A stretch of DNA of 64,000 nt from Suillus spraguei (lineage: Eukaryota; Basidiomycota; Agaricomycetes; Boletales; Suillaceae): positions 1 through 64,000 of the forward strand of contig JABCPU010000049.1 in the NCBI GenBank assembly GCA_016800925.1, written 5' to 3'. Every line of letters begins with the position of its first letter. Positions within the stretch are counted from its first letter, which is position 1. The notes under the pieces were generated by a model that searched no databases, was not told the origin of the DNA, and was given only the letters and a program-made list of their open reading frames with translations. Positions 53,965 through 64,000 of the stretch are shown piece after piece. The position numbers were made by a program, and so were the translations under genes.

Positions 53965-55095
53965 TCACTCAACGGCATTCCGCCCGAGGGAAAAGCTTTT
54001 TATATACGAGTATGTGATGCGGTCAGAATACATGTCACTCAAGATTCTGAGATGAATTGACTCAACGGCATTCCGCCCGAGGAAAAGCTTTTTTCCAAGC
54101 GTGTCCAACCTCGAGTGTTGACAAGTTAGGTAACTTGTCAAAGTCAAAGTCTTCGTCCACGCCATCGGGTGTAACATCAACAGGTTTTGTCAAGCAAAGA
54201 CACAGCTTGATGAATCTAACGACCCCAGCGAATGAAACTTCCAGTGGCCTGGGATCATGACATACATCTCATCAAGGAGTAAAACACCAGGCCCTTCTGT
54301 CATTTCCTTCAGGTCATCTTCGTTCAGGCTGATAGAAGACCCCGCATCGAGTCCAGCAACCCGTAAGCACTGAGGTAGAAGAGCGGCCATATAGTATCAC
54401 CATAGGACTGAAAGAAACCGATGGACAGAGAGGGGAAGAATTCGAATAAGGTATGCACTGCAGAAAGTTTACGCGTATGAAGCGAGTCAAGAAGTACAGA
54501 CTGAAGTGACGTCATGATGATTTTGCAAGCGAAAGACATGTGACCATGTCGACGTCTCGCCATTCTGTGATCTTCAAGTCAACACTTTTAAGCTTCTGTG
54601 GCCGCCGTGGGTTGAGCCAAAGACATATTCCAGAATCTAGATCACTGCATGTGGGAAGATGCATCATGATACTGGTAAATGATGGGAGTTTACCCAGATA
54701 AGTCGGCGTCCTTAGTTCATGATGGCCGGTACGTTAACTGTGCACTGTTTCCACAAATTTTGCGTCACATACGAGACTGGCAGAACTAAAGGCGCGTCCC
54801 ATGGGGTCAGGTCCAGAGGAGAAGTCGAGATTGAAGTCCAAACTTTCAAGAGATGGACAGGTTGTAGGCAGTGATCGTGAGATCATGTGCAAGAAACTCT
54901 TCAGCTCCTGTCTATAATTGATTGACGCCAATACGTGGATGGAAAGACGCTATAGACGTGGGCCAAATAAGGGGCAGAGAGGGTGGACAAAGTCACACAC
55001 GTCCACGTAAATCTTGTAGGTTTGGCATCAGGACCTTGGAGGAGTATGCTAGGATTTATAAAAAGGATTGGACAAGACGCGGTGACGCAGTATTA
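53965..55095 (-). pseudogene. Degenerate tandem paralogue of the F-box/LRR-like gene
   Basis: Same order as exon 2 of the neighbour. About 55020-55085 corresponds to 52862-52925 (TTTGGCATCAGGACCTT and the following 45 bp). SLPTTCPSLESLDFNLDFSS at about 54880-54820 parallels SLPTTCPSLENFKFELDFSS. The block near 54300 (DEMYVMIPGHWK) parallels the VLLLNQEHGN block. Many frameshifts and stops, a missing 5' exon and gaps make it non-functional. Two direct copies of CTCAACGGCATTCCGCCCGA (53969 and 54061) near its 3' end hint at a local duplication. Confidence 0.8.
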
Positions 55096-55709
55096 ACGAT
55101 TTTGAAACGGCACTTTGCATGAGGACATCTTCGAAGGATATATGTGCAAGCCACACCACAAGGAAGACTTGGACCTCAATCGTGGACCAGTATTACGTAC
55201 CAAAGTGATACAAACAAGTTGACAAAAGACAGCCCGAAAGCCTTATCACTGCCGTAGAGTCTATCCTAAATTGCAAGAGGGCTGACATTGCAAAGGGAAT
55301 CTCTAGCGTGGGATCGAAGACGTGTAGGAAGATCGCTGTATGTGCACTTTCAGAAAAAGAGCGGCATCGTGGGTTTCAGCAGTCTGTCGCGATCGGCAGT
55401 ACTTGAGTGAAGTCTTCGACAAATAAACATACATGCTCTAAATATACCCCAAACTCAGGGAGATTCAACCAATGCTAGCGTGTCTGATGCGAAGGCAGTG
55501 CCGGCTAACGTTGGATCAGCAGCAACTGACAATTGAGTTATGGCAACGGTGTTCGTTACTTCGCGCATTTCACACAGCGATCACTCGCTAAGGTCATGAA
55601 TGTCATCATTGAATAAAGCAGGAAAAGAACATTGGGATATATTGGGATATATCGTACTGGTATCATTAGAAGAAGTTTCAAGGATCCATTTCTAGGACAA
55701 ACCACAGCA
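55096..55709. other. Intergenic region
   Basis: No gene recognised. It contains the direct repeat GGGATATATTGGGATATAT at about 55634. It lies between the F-box pseudogene and the 3' end of the betaine-lipid synthase gene. Confidence 0.35.
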
Positions 55710-58700
55710 CTAGGCCGTCTTCACCGCCTTCCAGAATGACGCATACCTGCACAAACATGATCAGCAATCCTTCACAGCGAAATCCGAAATCAAAAACGTA
55801 CATATTGACACGGTCTATTGGAGCCTCAGGCCCCTTCCTAACTCCCAAAGCAGTGACGGTAAAACCTTTGCGCTCAAATCTAACGCAACACATCGTCAGC
55901 ATTCACAGGGCCCAGCACATTCTCAAGAAAAAAAACGCACACGTCACAGTACCATGGTTTCCTAGCTGCAGAGCGCCAGAGGACGAAGCCACCAGGTGAG
56001 AGCACACGATAGAACTGGTCAACCTCATCATCGACATCCTTGGAATCTGGTGAAAACCAATCAAGGTGATCCATAATAACGGCTCGAGTGAGAGACCACG
56101 AAGTTAATCCTCGTAGGACGCTAGAAAGTTTCATCAGGCTGGTTAAACTTCATAATACTAACAGTGCTTACTTATATATCGAATCGGTGTGCAGTCTGAA
56201 TGCCTCAGTAGCTTCGGCATTATTAGCTCTGAGAGCCTCAAATCCGGAGCGCGTCAAATATTCTGGGCAGGAAGATGGTGTGTAGTGCCCAAGAAGCGTC
56301 TGATAGTGTCCTGTAAGTACAAGAAAAACTCAAATATCCTCAACTTACCAATGGGTAGAAGTACGCGCCATCCTTGAAGGAATACGTCGATGGTAAAGGG
56401 TTTAGGGTGTCTCTTACGAACTCATACATGGACCCTTCGTCTAGAACCATGCGGCGCTGGTTGAGGGGCACTCCAAGTGCATTCCAGCAAAATATCGGGC
56501 TCTTGAGCAAAGCAATGACGACAGGGTTCAAAAGGACGGGTTTCAGTTTCTCGTGCCAGATCTGCTCCTGCTGAGCTATACTGGTTGCATTGCACAAAGT
56601 TTCCACATCTTTCGATACTCCAGCGATTGAAAAGATGACTCTGGCGAGGCGCAGTGCCCAGCCGCTGTATCCTTTCAAGTAGAATGCTTTGGAGAAAGCA
56701 TCGTCGTTTATGTGCCAAAATTGATAGGCTATAGAAGAGAGAAGGGGAGCGATCTTGGAGTCGAGGAGCGCACGGAATTTGGGATGTTGCCCGTTACCGA
56801 ACATGGAGAAAAAGTCTTCATACTCGAGAGCTTGCACGGCTGCGAGTTTCAACTCCAGCAAATGACCTTGACTGTATGGCGAAAAGTCAATCGAGCCATA
56901 ATATGGAAGGTAGCTGGTCATACCAAGGGTTCATATCCACGCAATGAATCTTCAAGATAGATGTTAGCACAAGATCACGATGTTTCATTGAACCACGCAC
57001 TCTCTTGGGCTGCGCTGCTATGGCGTAATGCAAAGCATTGTCACCTGCTGATGTGATTACCAGCATCGAGTCTTCGGGACCAAGATTGAGATACTTCATA
57101 TCCACCTCAGGATCTTCCTAACATACTGTTCAGCGTCCGAGGGTGGGCAATATCAAGAGAAACAACAGACCCATGTGAAAGAATATATGAAGGTTCTGAA
57201 CGCTTGGTGTACAGCCTGCTCATAGTATGGAAGCCTCCAAGGCTGGTCCACGGTCAGTTTTATCATGAATGTCATATTACGTTGACTCACCCTTCCTAGA
57301 TGATAGTGGAAGGAGCTCAAAGGCGGTGTCACAGTGATAAGTGCATCCGCGTGAGAAGCCTGCGTCTTCAGAACAGGTTCCCCAATTTCAAGTGGCGGAA
57401 TAGTTTCTGAATCCTTGATAGTCGTAAAAGATGCCGGCGAACAATTGCCGAGCATGTTCCCCCTTCGACTTCAAAGGCATGACAGAAACGAGATACATCA
57501 CACGAACGTGAGCGGCCAAGCCAGATATAGTAGGGACTATGGAACATTAGCAAAGACAATCACAGATAAGAGTTCGATGATACTGACATGCGAACGATGA
57601 ATGGGATGACGAAGCGATTTCTGCCGTTGTAAGTCTTGACCTGCACACATAATTAACGTGATTGATGGTAGAAGTAGTTCGTAAACGTACCGTGCCGAAC
57701 TTGTATTCCAGATAGTCTCGACGATGTGGTGACAATGAAACATGGTCAAAGTCAAACCAGATTTGCCAGAACCATCTACTAAGCCAACCGCATTCCTTGC
57801 TCGTGCCTCCTATGGCCTTCTCGTGCAATGACGGCTGCTTTCCAGAAGTGTAAAAGTCGACGACAGACAAGAGACCATTCTCTGGGGAAAGAACGTAGTC
57901 GATACGATCTAAAAGAGCATAGAAGTTGGGTATCTAAATTTGAATTATTAGTCCGTTCTTCCAGAAACCGATGATCCGAAACTTACCATTGAGAGGGAAT
58001 AGCTGAGCGTCACGAAGCTCACGCTTCCTTTCGGGTCACTCCGAGCCCATTCTGGGAGAGCAAACTCAGATGCATCTTGACACAGTACTGTAATGTTTGT
58101 CCATCCGCGTTTTGCAAATCGCTCCCTGGCAACCTGAAGGAGGGGTTCACAAAGATCGATAAGATAAATAGCATCAAAGGAGGACACCGGAAAGTGCCTA
58201 TCCATAAGTTCGATATTGTGGCCTGAATGGCGTTTAAGAGATGATAATCAGACCAGCAAGTAGGCACGTACCTGTTCCTCCGCCTATATCAACCCAAACC
58301 AATTTCTGCTTGGGATTTTTGGTGCGCATAGTGCGGATATGACTGACTGAAAGACTGAGCATGGTGTTTCGGCCTCGTAGAAGACCACTTCGGGTTGCAT
58401 CATAAACATCGGCCTGGCCTTTGTAAAACTGGGGATGTAATGGGTGATCCGTGAGATATAGACTAACACGAATTTACGGACATTGTCTAATCTTGTTCGC
58501 TGATCGCTTGCGTGAAGAGGGCGGATAAAACAATGCCATATGAACTTGAGTTGGGGACGAAGGGCACTACCGAGGGCAAGGAGAAATACTGTGAGGGAGC
58601 AACCCAGTAAGACGAAGGCGGCGATGGTTGAAGATCCGGTCCAGTATGTGATTACTTCACTGACATATCTGGTACATCGTCAGCTGCTGGTCGATGTTTA

Positions 58701-58786
58701 GAATACGTGCCAATCACTGACCTTCGTTCAATATAGACTACGAGGGCTAGACCGACCAACAGGAGAGTACGAGAGACCGTAGCCAT
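55710..58786 (-). CDS. BTA1: Betaine lipid (DGTS) synthase, BTA1-like, two-domain
   Basis: It makes the phosphorus-free membrane lipid diacylglyceryl-trimethylhomoserine from diacylglycerol and S-adenosylmethionine, probably at the ER. Start ATG 58786 (MATVSRTLLLVGLALVVYIE), a membrane segment. A second hydrophobic segment TIAAFVLLGCSLTVFLLALG follows in exon 2. The first domain is a BtaB-like N-methyltransferase: FYKGQADVYDATRSGLLRGR, the SAM motif KLVWVDIGGGTG (about 58300), IDLCEPLLQVARERF, and VTLSYSLSM (about 57980). The second is a BtaA-like aminocarboxypropyl transferase (DUF3419): FIYSFTWEDPEVDMKYLNLG, LVITSAGDNALHYAIA (about 57060), VDMNP...QGHLLELKLAAVQAL (about 56890) and LTRAVIMDHLDWFSPDSKD (about 56085). 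At least ten short introns. The last exon gives ASFWKAVKTA and a stop at 55710. No defect was seen. Known control by phosphate starvation in fungi cannot be checked here. Confidence 0.9.
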
Positions 58787-59756
58787 TATCGTCCCCAAAA
58801 ATTTGAACCATCTTCTTATTCTTTCCTTTTAATGGCACGCGTACTGAAGTGCGTGCCACTATCTGGCACTACGTTTGTACGAATGTGGGATTGTCTATAA
58901 GATGAAATGAAAGGAACCTGAGGTGAACCAATGAGGTGATCTTGCTTAAAGATTGTACGCACGAGGACTTCAGGCACGACTCACTAGGCTTCGACGAACG
59001 TGCACGCGGAGATAATGGCTCATTTCGGACTTGGGTTCTACTGAATTCGAGGTACCGAGTGAGCCAGTTCATGAACGTGAACTAACGTGATAAACGAGTG
59101 TCAAGCAAACGTTCAAATGTCGTTCGAATTCTTGTCAATCGCCCAGGGTCAGTCTGAGACGTGGCATCGGTAAGCTACCTACTGGTTTGATCGTATAAAA
59201 AATTAAAAAATTGACACGAAGGCAAACCAGGACCTGATGACGACTTATCATCAACTGATCTAAGGCCAAATAAATAAAAATAAAGAAGGTCAGTCTTATC
59301 ATGATCAGCCTGAACCCTGAAGAGCTCCACTCGCGTCTGTTACCTCCTGATGCTTTCTCACCGCTGTTGCATACTCATCAAAGAATGATGAGCTTCGTAT
59401 CCATCTTAAGATAACGAAAGGGCCCAGCAGGCCCGGATCACCAAGATTCGATGATTGGTAGATGAGCCACCACACGCTATTATGGAATGAATACGACATG
59501 TGGTCACATGTCCCGGCCCAGCGGCTCTATCCCCGGCACTTTCTGTGCCGCACCCACACATATCTGCAAACTATGACACAAATTGATATCCTCACTCATC
59601 TGTGTATCTCCTAGTCGAAAACTCACCCAGTCGCACCGTTACACAAGCAACTCTGAATCGGCTCACGCGTGACCATAATGCGGCTTCATTTCTACAGATG
59701 AGAAACACTTGACCCACAACCTGGCCTCCACATCCTAATGGCCGTTATTCCTATCC
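58787..59756. other. Intergenic region upstream of BTA1-like gene
   Basis: Promoter side of the betaine-lipid synthase gene and of the divergent decarboxylase gene. Shortly upstream of the start it contains the palindromic pair GGCACGCG...GCGTGCC (58832-58858, GGCACGCGTACTGAAGTGCGTGCC), a candidate regulator site. No gene recognised. Confidence 0.4.
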
Positions 59757-60615
59757 TGTCGACGGTCCTCATCAACAGATCTTGGTAGACTGAACATGTA
59801 CTCAACGTTCTTTGGAACTTCTATTCTTAGGAGACGAAGTTCGACTCTGATTCACGAATTATGAAATCTGGACTCGGCTGTAAAAGCGACTCAATGCACG
59901 GAAGCACTTTCTACTAACGGCGGAGTTCGACGACTTTCATCTAAGCGCATAAGAAGTCAGGTCCAGCGATCAACGTTTAACTGTCCACCAAGGTCTAGAT
60001 CATGATCAGAACGTACAAGCTGCAAAAACGAATGGACCCAAAAAAAAACAGGGTTCTGCTCAAATGGCCTGTAGTTAAATATCGATGACCGTGGTGAAGT
60101 GGAATTCTCTACAGGAAGCCTTGAAGCTAGGCATCATTAAAGATTTTCAAGATGCAGTCACTGAGACTGCAAATAATTGCTGGGGAATGCAAGCTCATCG
60201 AGGACAATCCAGCGCATCGGTGGCATCCAGAAAAGCATTATGATATTAGAGCTTCTGGTTCTCGACGGTGAGTGTCAGGTGCTACTGTATGCAGCATGAC
60301 AAGCGCTGATACGGTGCAATGAATGCACAGAAGTTGCGGGTGGCCCCTTATAGTATGCACCCATCTTCTGCTTTTCCTATCATAGACTCTTCGCGAAGGT
60401 CGAATGATTGGTGATCGGCGTCTTGCCCACAGAACACCCCGTGATATTCATTGACATCCATTTGTGCGTTTGTCAAGCTCCATCCTTTGCGCCTTGGACT
60501 AATAGGGATACTGGCATCTCAGCTTTTATAGATCCTCGTGCACATCCAGACGGGGTTGGAGCGCTGATGGTCCGAGCTATCGATTAAACATGTTCATGAA
60601 CTAACCATGTTTAGT
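59757..60615 (+). repeat. Direct repeat, left copy (upstream region of the decarboxylase gene)
   Basis: Matches 63160-64000 in the same orientation over roughly 850 bp with gaps. Shared runs include ACCACCAAGGTCTA or close, CAGGAAGCCTTGAAGCT, CTTCGCGAAGGTCGAATGA-type, CATTTG.GCGT and the final CATGAACTAACCATGT. It lies directly upstream of the PsiD-like gene. No ORF. Confidence 0.85.
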
Positions 60616-60729
60616 GAGTCCATCCAGCTTCTGTTGCGTACTGCTGATCTGTAGAAAATTTACAGGAATACCAGTATCTTTGGAACACAATGCTATGCGC
60701 ATGTACCACATTTAGATGTAGGCCCACTG

Positions 60730-60847
60730 CCTCGCGTATATAAGGACCTCCAAGTTGCTCCCACTACCTCATCTCGAAATTGCATCCTCTCTTGTTAGTC
60801 CAAAATATTACTATTCAATATCAGAACTAACGGTACCCCCCAGTACA
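60730..60847 (+). promoter_or_regulatory. Core promoter and 5' UTR of the PsiD-like gene
   Basis: CGTATATAAGGA at about 60736 is a strong TATA box. It is followed by C/T-rich sequence with the start codon ATG at 60848 in the context TACAATGTC. An ATG at 60755 is in frame with the coding sequence (31 codons upstream), but it lies only about 20 bp after the TATA box, so 60848 is preferred. Confidence 0.65.
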
Positions 60848-62251
60848 ATGTCTTTTACTGCATTATGCGGCTACGGCGGGTGGCTTCCAAAGCATCCCGA
60901 AGTTCACAAGAACTTCATTCGTCGTCTCATCAGCCGTGCTGTGCAACGTTCTAACGATTCTACCACACATGAACCTGCTGTTGCAGCTTTCGGTAACGCG
61001 ATCCAAGGGCATCCCGTCATGAAGTCCTTGTTCGACCAAATATTACGACAAGTTCATGAGCGGAATGAGGTATGAAGTAGTACCCAGAAGTCTTTGACAA
61101 AGACTCATTCTCTTGCACAGGTGACGAGTTTCGAACACTTGTTGTCCTTGCTCGACTGCATCATCGTGACAGCGCCCAAGTATGAGTTAGCAACAGACCC
61201 AGAGGGCAATGTGATTGGCGAGCCTGTCGGGGTGCCTATTTATCTCCTTTTCGACTTGCTCAGTAACACAGCTGCAGCCTATGACCTGTTCCGCATGGAG
61301 GAGTTCAACCGTGCGCTCAAAGCCTTGTTGGAGAACTGGGGCAAATTCCTCATGCAACCTGGATCGAATTTAACGCTTAATGAAACTGATGAAGGCTGGT
61401 TTGGTAAGGCGGGAATCCAGAGTCTCGAGCAGCATCTAGGGAAATATAACTTCGAGCAGACCTTCAAGTGTCCTGACGCGGCAGCCGATAACCGTGGGTT
61501 TGCAACCTGGGATGCCTTCTTCACTAGACCGCTCCATGATAACGTGCGCCCCATCGAAACCGAACTTATTGTATTACCACCAATCGTACCCCGTACTACT
61601 GCTGCAGAGCAGGGGACTCTCATTTACAGCGCCTGCGAGTCCACCGTCCTACAAATTGCTAGGGACGTAAAAAAAGATGATCAGTTCTGGCTCAAAGGCC
61701 AGCCATACTCCCTTTACGACATGTTCAACCGCAGCGACGAGTACGCCAAGTTGTTCGAGGGCGGGACTGTCTATCAAGCATTCCTTAGTCCCCTCGACTA
61801 TCACCGCTGGCACAGTCCCATCAAGGGCACAATCAAGGATATCGTTGTGGTTGATGGAACATATTATGCCGTACTTCCAGATGCTGGGGCAGAGAAGAAT
61901 GACCCTGACCTTCCAGAGGGTGACCCCCATGGTGCATTAATTCGTTCCCAGCCCTTCCTCACCATCTCTGCCGCTCGCGTGCTGATTTACATCGAGTCGG
62001 ATGACACCAACATCGGCACATTGTGCTTCATAGGCGTGGGGATGGCGGAGGTGTCGACTTGCCAGGTGACGGTGAAGAAAGGCCAAGAGGTGAAGCCAGG
62101 GACAGAACTTGGGATGTTCCATTTCGGCGGGTCCTCCCACACCGTCGTATTTCAGAAGGGGACTGAATTTCACGAGAGAGATCATATCAAATCGGGCGAA
62201 CACGTCTGGATCAATTCAATTATCGGTGTAGCTACTCGCAAGGGAGAGTGA
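60848..62251 (+). CDS. PsiD-like phosphatidylserine-decarboxylase-family protein
   Basis: Pyruvoyl-type decarboxylase. Exon 1 60848-61069 (MSFTALCGYGGWLPKHPEVH), intron 61070-61120 (51 bp), exon 2 61121-62251, 450 residues. Residues about 1-200 fit the PSDC-type N-terminal region found in fungal aromatic or phosphatidylserine decarboxylase-like proteins (IYLLFDLLSNTAAAYDLF, GFATWDAFFTRPL). The catalytic domain follows with CESTVLQIA, FLSPLDYHRWHSPIKG (conserved His) and VGMAEVSTCQVTV. Near the C-terminus is FHFGGSSHTVVF, where the GSS replaces the LGST of classical enzymes and should be the self-cleavage site giving the pyruvoyl group. The lack of a membrane segment, the length and the domain order match the PsiD (tryptophan decarboxylase) type rather than mitochondrial Psd1. 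The substrate is unknown. Its upstream region is repeated downstream, suggesting a tandem family. Confidence 0.87.
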
Positions 62252-63159
62252 TGGTATCGGGTAGCTATTCAAAAATTCTTTATCGAAGAGTACCTTGATA
62301 CTATAGGTTTTTGGAAAAGGTTTATGCTTACATTTTTTTACGATCGTGTTTCGGTATTACGAGCAAAACGGCCTTGTACTATTAGCAGTTTGACTACACA
62401 AATGTGTCTAGTTCGTTGATTCACAGTCATTGCGCCGCTTTACAGTGACATTTAAGTTTGTAAGTCGGAGAACACCTTCAAGTTGACCGTGCCGTTGTTG
62501 TAGTATTGCTTGTGCAGCCTGTCTGCGCCGTAGCGACTGGGCTTGGATCAGTGAAGCCCAGCCAGAGCGTCCAGCAGAGCGTCGCGAGGCAGGCCACATT
62601 CTTAGGCCACCAGTCTCCTAAGATAAGAGTCTGTTAGCTGGGGCAAAAGGAACGTTAGGATGGCGGGGATGGCAGAATTTCGAACCTGCGAAAATTCTCA
62701 TCAGGGGCTACCGCTATCCCAAGTTGTGTTTGAGATAATACTACATACCTAGTGGGAGTACAGGACCTGTCGCACGACTGCAACCACAAAAACGAGACCG
62801 GCCAGCCGCGTCTAGTGGCCATGACCCACCGGCAGGGTAGTAAGGCGGGGTAGACTTCAAGTCTCGTGACCTTTAGCACTTCGCCTAAAACCAGTCACCC
62901 GAGACAGCCGTTTCCGAACCGAACAGGAATTTGGTATCTTGGAAGCAGGCTGAAGCAGTTGCTGCGGCCGCATACGAAGAAACTTTGATTGGGGGAGACC
63001 GGCTGCGCAGGTCTCCGGTTCCATAGAATTAAATGAATGTATTGAAGCTGATACTAGTAGCTAGTAAGTAATACCTCTCACTGATTCCAAAAAGGTATCG
63101 CACCCGGAAGTAATACTTGATGAGCCAGCAGTACTTACTTGAAACCATGGCGGATATAT
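62252..63159. other. 3' flank of the decarboxylase gene, no gene recognised
   Basis: An AT-rich 3' UTR region (to about 62400), then sequence without an assignable frame. A tRNA-like T-arm (GGTTCGAAATTCTGCC, minus strand, about 62664-62687) is present without the rest of a tRNA. Confidence 0.4.
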
Positions 63160-64000
63160 TTTTTCCTGACGGTCCTACTTGGCTACGTAAACTGAACATG
63201 CATTCAACGTTCTCCAGAATTTCCTTTTTTCAACGACGACCTCTTTATGAAATGACCGCAGAGGACTCCGAGTCGCCGCGGCTGCAAAGTGACTCGATGC
63301 ACGGAGAAGCGCCTTCCGCCAACAGCGGAGTTCAATGACTGAGCGCATAACACGACTTTGTCGTAAAAGGTCCGTAATCAACGTTGCAACGTTCAACTGA
63401 CCACCAAGGTCTATGATTCAAACGTACAAGCTGTAGAATGGGATGAACCTAAAAAATAGGGTTCTGTTCAAAGAATGGCTTGTAGCCTGATGACTGGAAT
63501 GCTAACTACAGGAAGCCTTGAAGCTGGGTATCAATGAAGAATTTCAAGACGCAGACGCTGAGAATGTAAGCCCATCAAGGACAATCCAGTGCATTACTAG
63601 CACCAAGAATAGCATTAGATATTAAAGATTAATGGGACTTCTTGACGGTGAGTAGTATCAGCGTGCTACCGTATACGGCGTGACAAGCGCTGATATGATG
63701 CACTGAATGGATAGAGGTTGCGGATGGCCCCTCACAATATCTTCCGCTTTACCTGTCATGGACTCCTCGCGAAGATCGAATGAATGGTGCTCAGTGTCCT
63801 GCCCACAAAATACCCCATGATATTCACTGGCATTCATTTGCGCGTCAGTTGAGCTTCATCCCTTACGTGCTATTTGAGGACCTTGGACCAATAGGGACAC
63901 TGACCCTGTTGTATTTCAGACTTTTTAGGGCCTCACGCCCCGGGCAGAGGTAATGTTCCGATCCTATCGATTCACGTCATGAGCTAACCATGTCTAGTGT
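63160..64000 (+). repeat. Direct repeat, right copy (window edge)
   Basis: Second copy of 59757-60615, same orientation, about 75-80 percent similar by eye with several small gaps. It ends at the window edge with CATGAGCTAACCATGTCTAGTG, the position that lies about 240 bp before the start codon in the left copy. Confidence 0.85.

Noticed and set aside
62655..62745. tRNA-like segment (GGTTCGAAATTCTGCC on the minus strand)
   Set aside because: Only a T-arm-like part is seen. No matching acceptor 5' strand, D-arm or anticodon stem could be placed, so it is at most a tRNA relic.

Overview
The window looks like a repeat-rich segment of an Agaricomycete (mushroom-forming basidiomycete) genome. The evidence is introns of about 48-60 bp with GT-AG borders and CTAAC-like branch points, chromodomain Ty3/gypsy elements, PIF/Harbinger and Plavaka DNA transposons, and host genes of types common in these fungi (betaine-lipid synthase, Sfp1-like zinc-finger factor, F-box/LRR-type protein, PsiD-like decarboxylase, DMT transporters). 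No rRNA, convincing tRNA or CRISPR was seen. All coordinates and alignments were read by eye.

Region by region. 1-4000: debris of a CGGTA-rich LTR-like family (here called family A), the integrase-chromodomain end of an old chromovirus with a decayed antisense Zn-cluster ORF behind it, and a 148-bp tandem repeat. 5350-10800 (minus): a tandem array of three EamA/DMT-type transporter genes; the first is a pseudogene. 11350-23779: a PIF/Harbinger transposon with 97-bp terminal inverted repeats and a TGA target duplication, carrying a MYB/SANT-like gene and a convergent DDE transposase. The MYB-like gene is split by a 9.25-kb Ty3 chromovirus (12348-21595) with 486-bp LTRs differing at one base and a perfect GTACT target duplication. 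That Ty3 element itself carries a 1.6-kb non-coding insertion in its protease and an extra zinc-knuckle ORF after pol.

23780-39400: a graveyard. It holds a nested hairpin, an inverted pair of family A LTRs, a 5'-half copy of the same Ty3 family, a Plavaka transposase broken by a solo LTR, a NADAR-like fragment, and a stack of three solo LTRs with two further nested insertions. 39673-43870: a MITE-like palindrome, a wax-synthase-like pseudogene, and a displaced fourth DMT transporter copy lying between related flanking sequences. 43870-48100: about 4 kb with no recognisable gene.

48100-64000: the gene-bearing part. It has an Sfp1-like C2H2 factor (+), an F-box-type gene and its degenerate tandem paralogue (-), a full-length two-domain betaine-lipid synthase (BTA1-like, -) and a PsiD-like phosphatidylserine-decarboxylase-family gene (+). 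About 850 bp of sequence upstream of the last gene recurs at the right edge, which suggests that another tandem copy starts just beyond the window.
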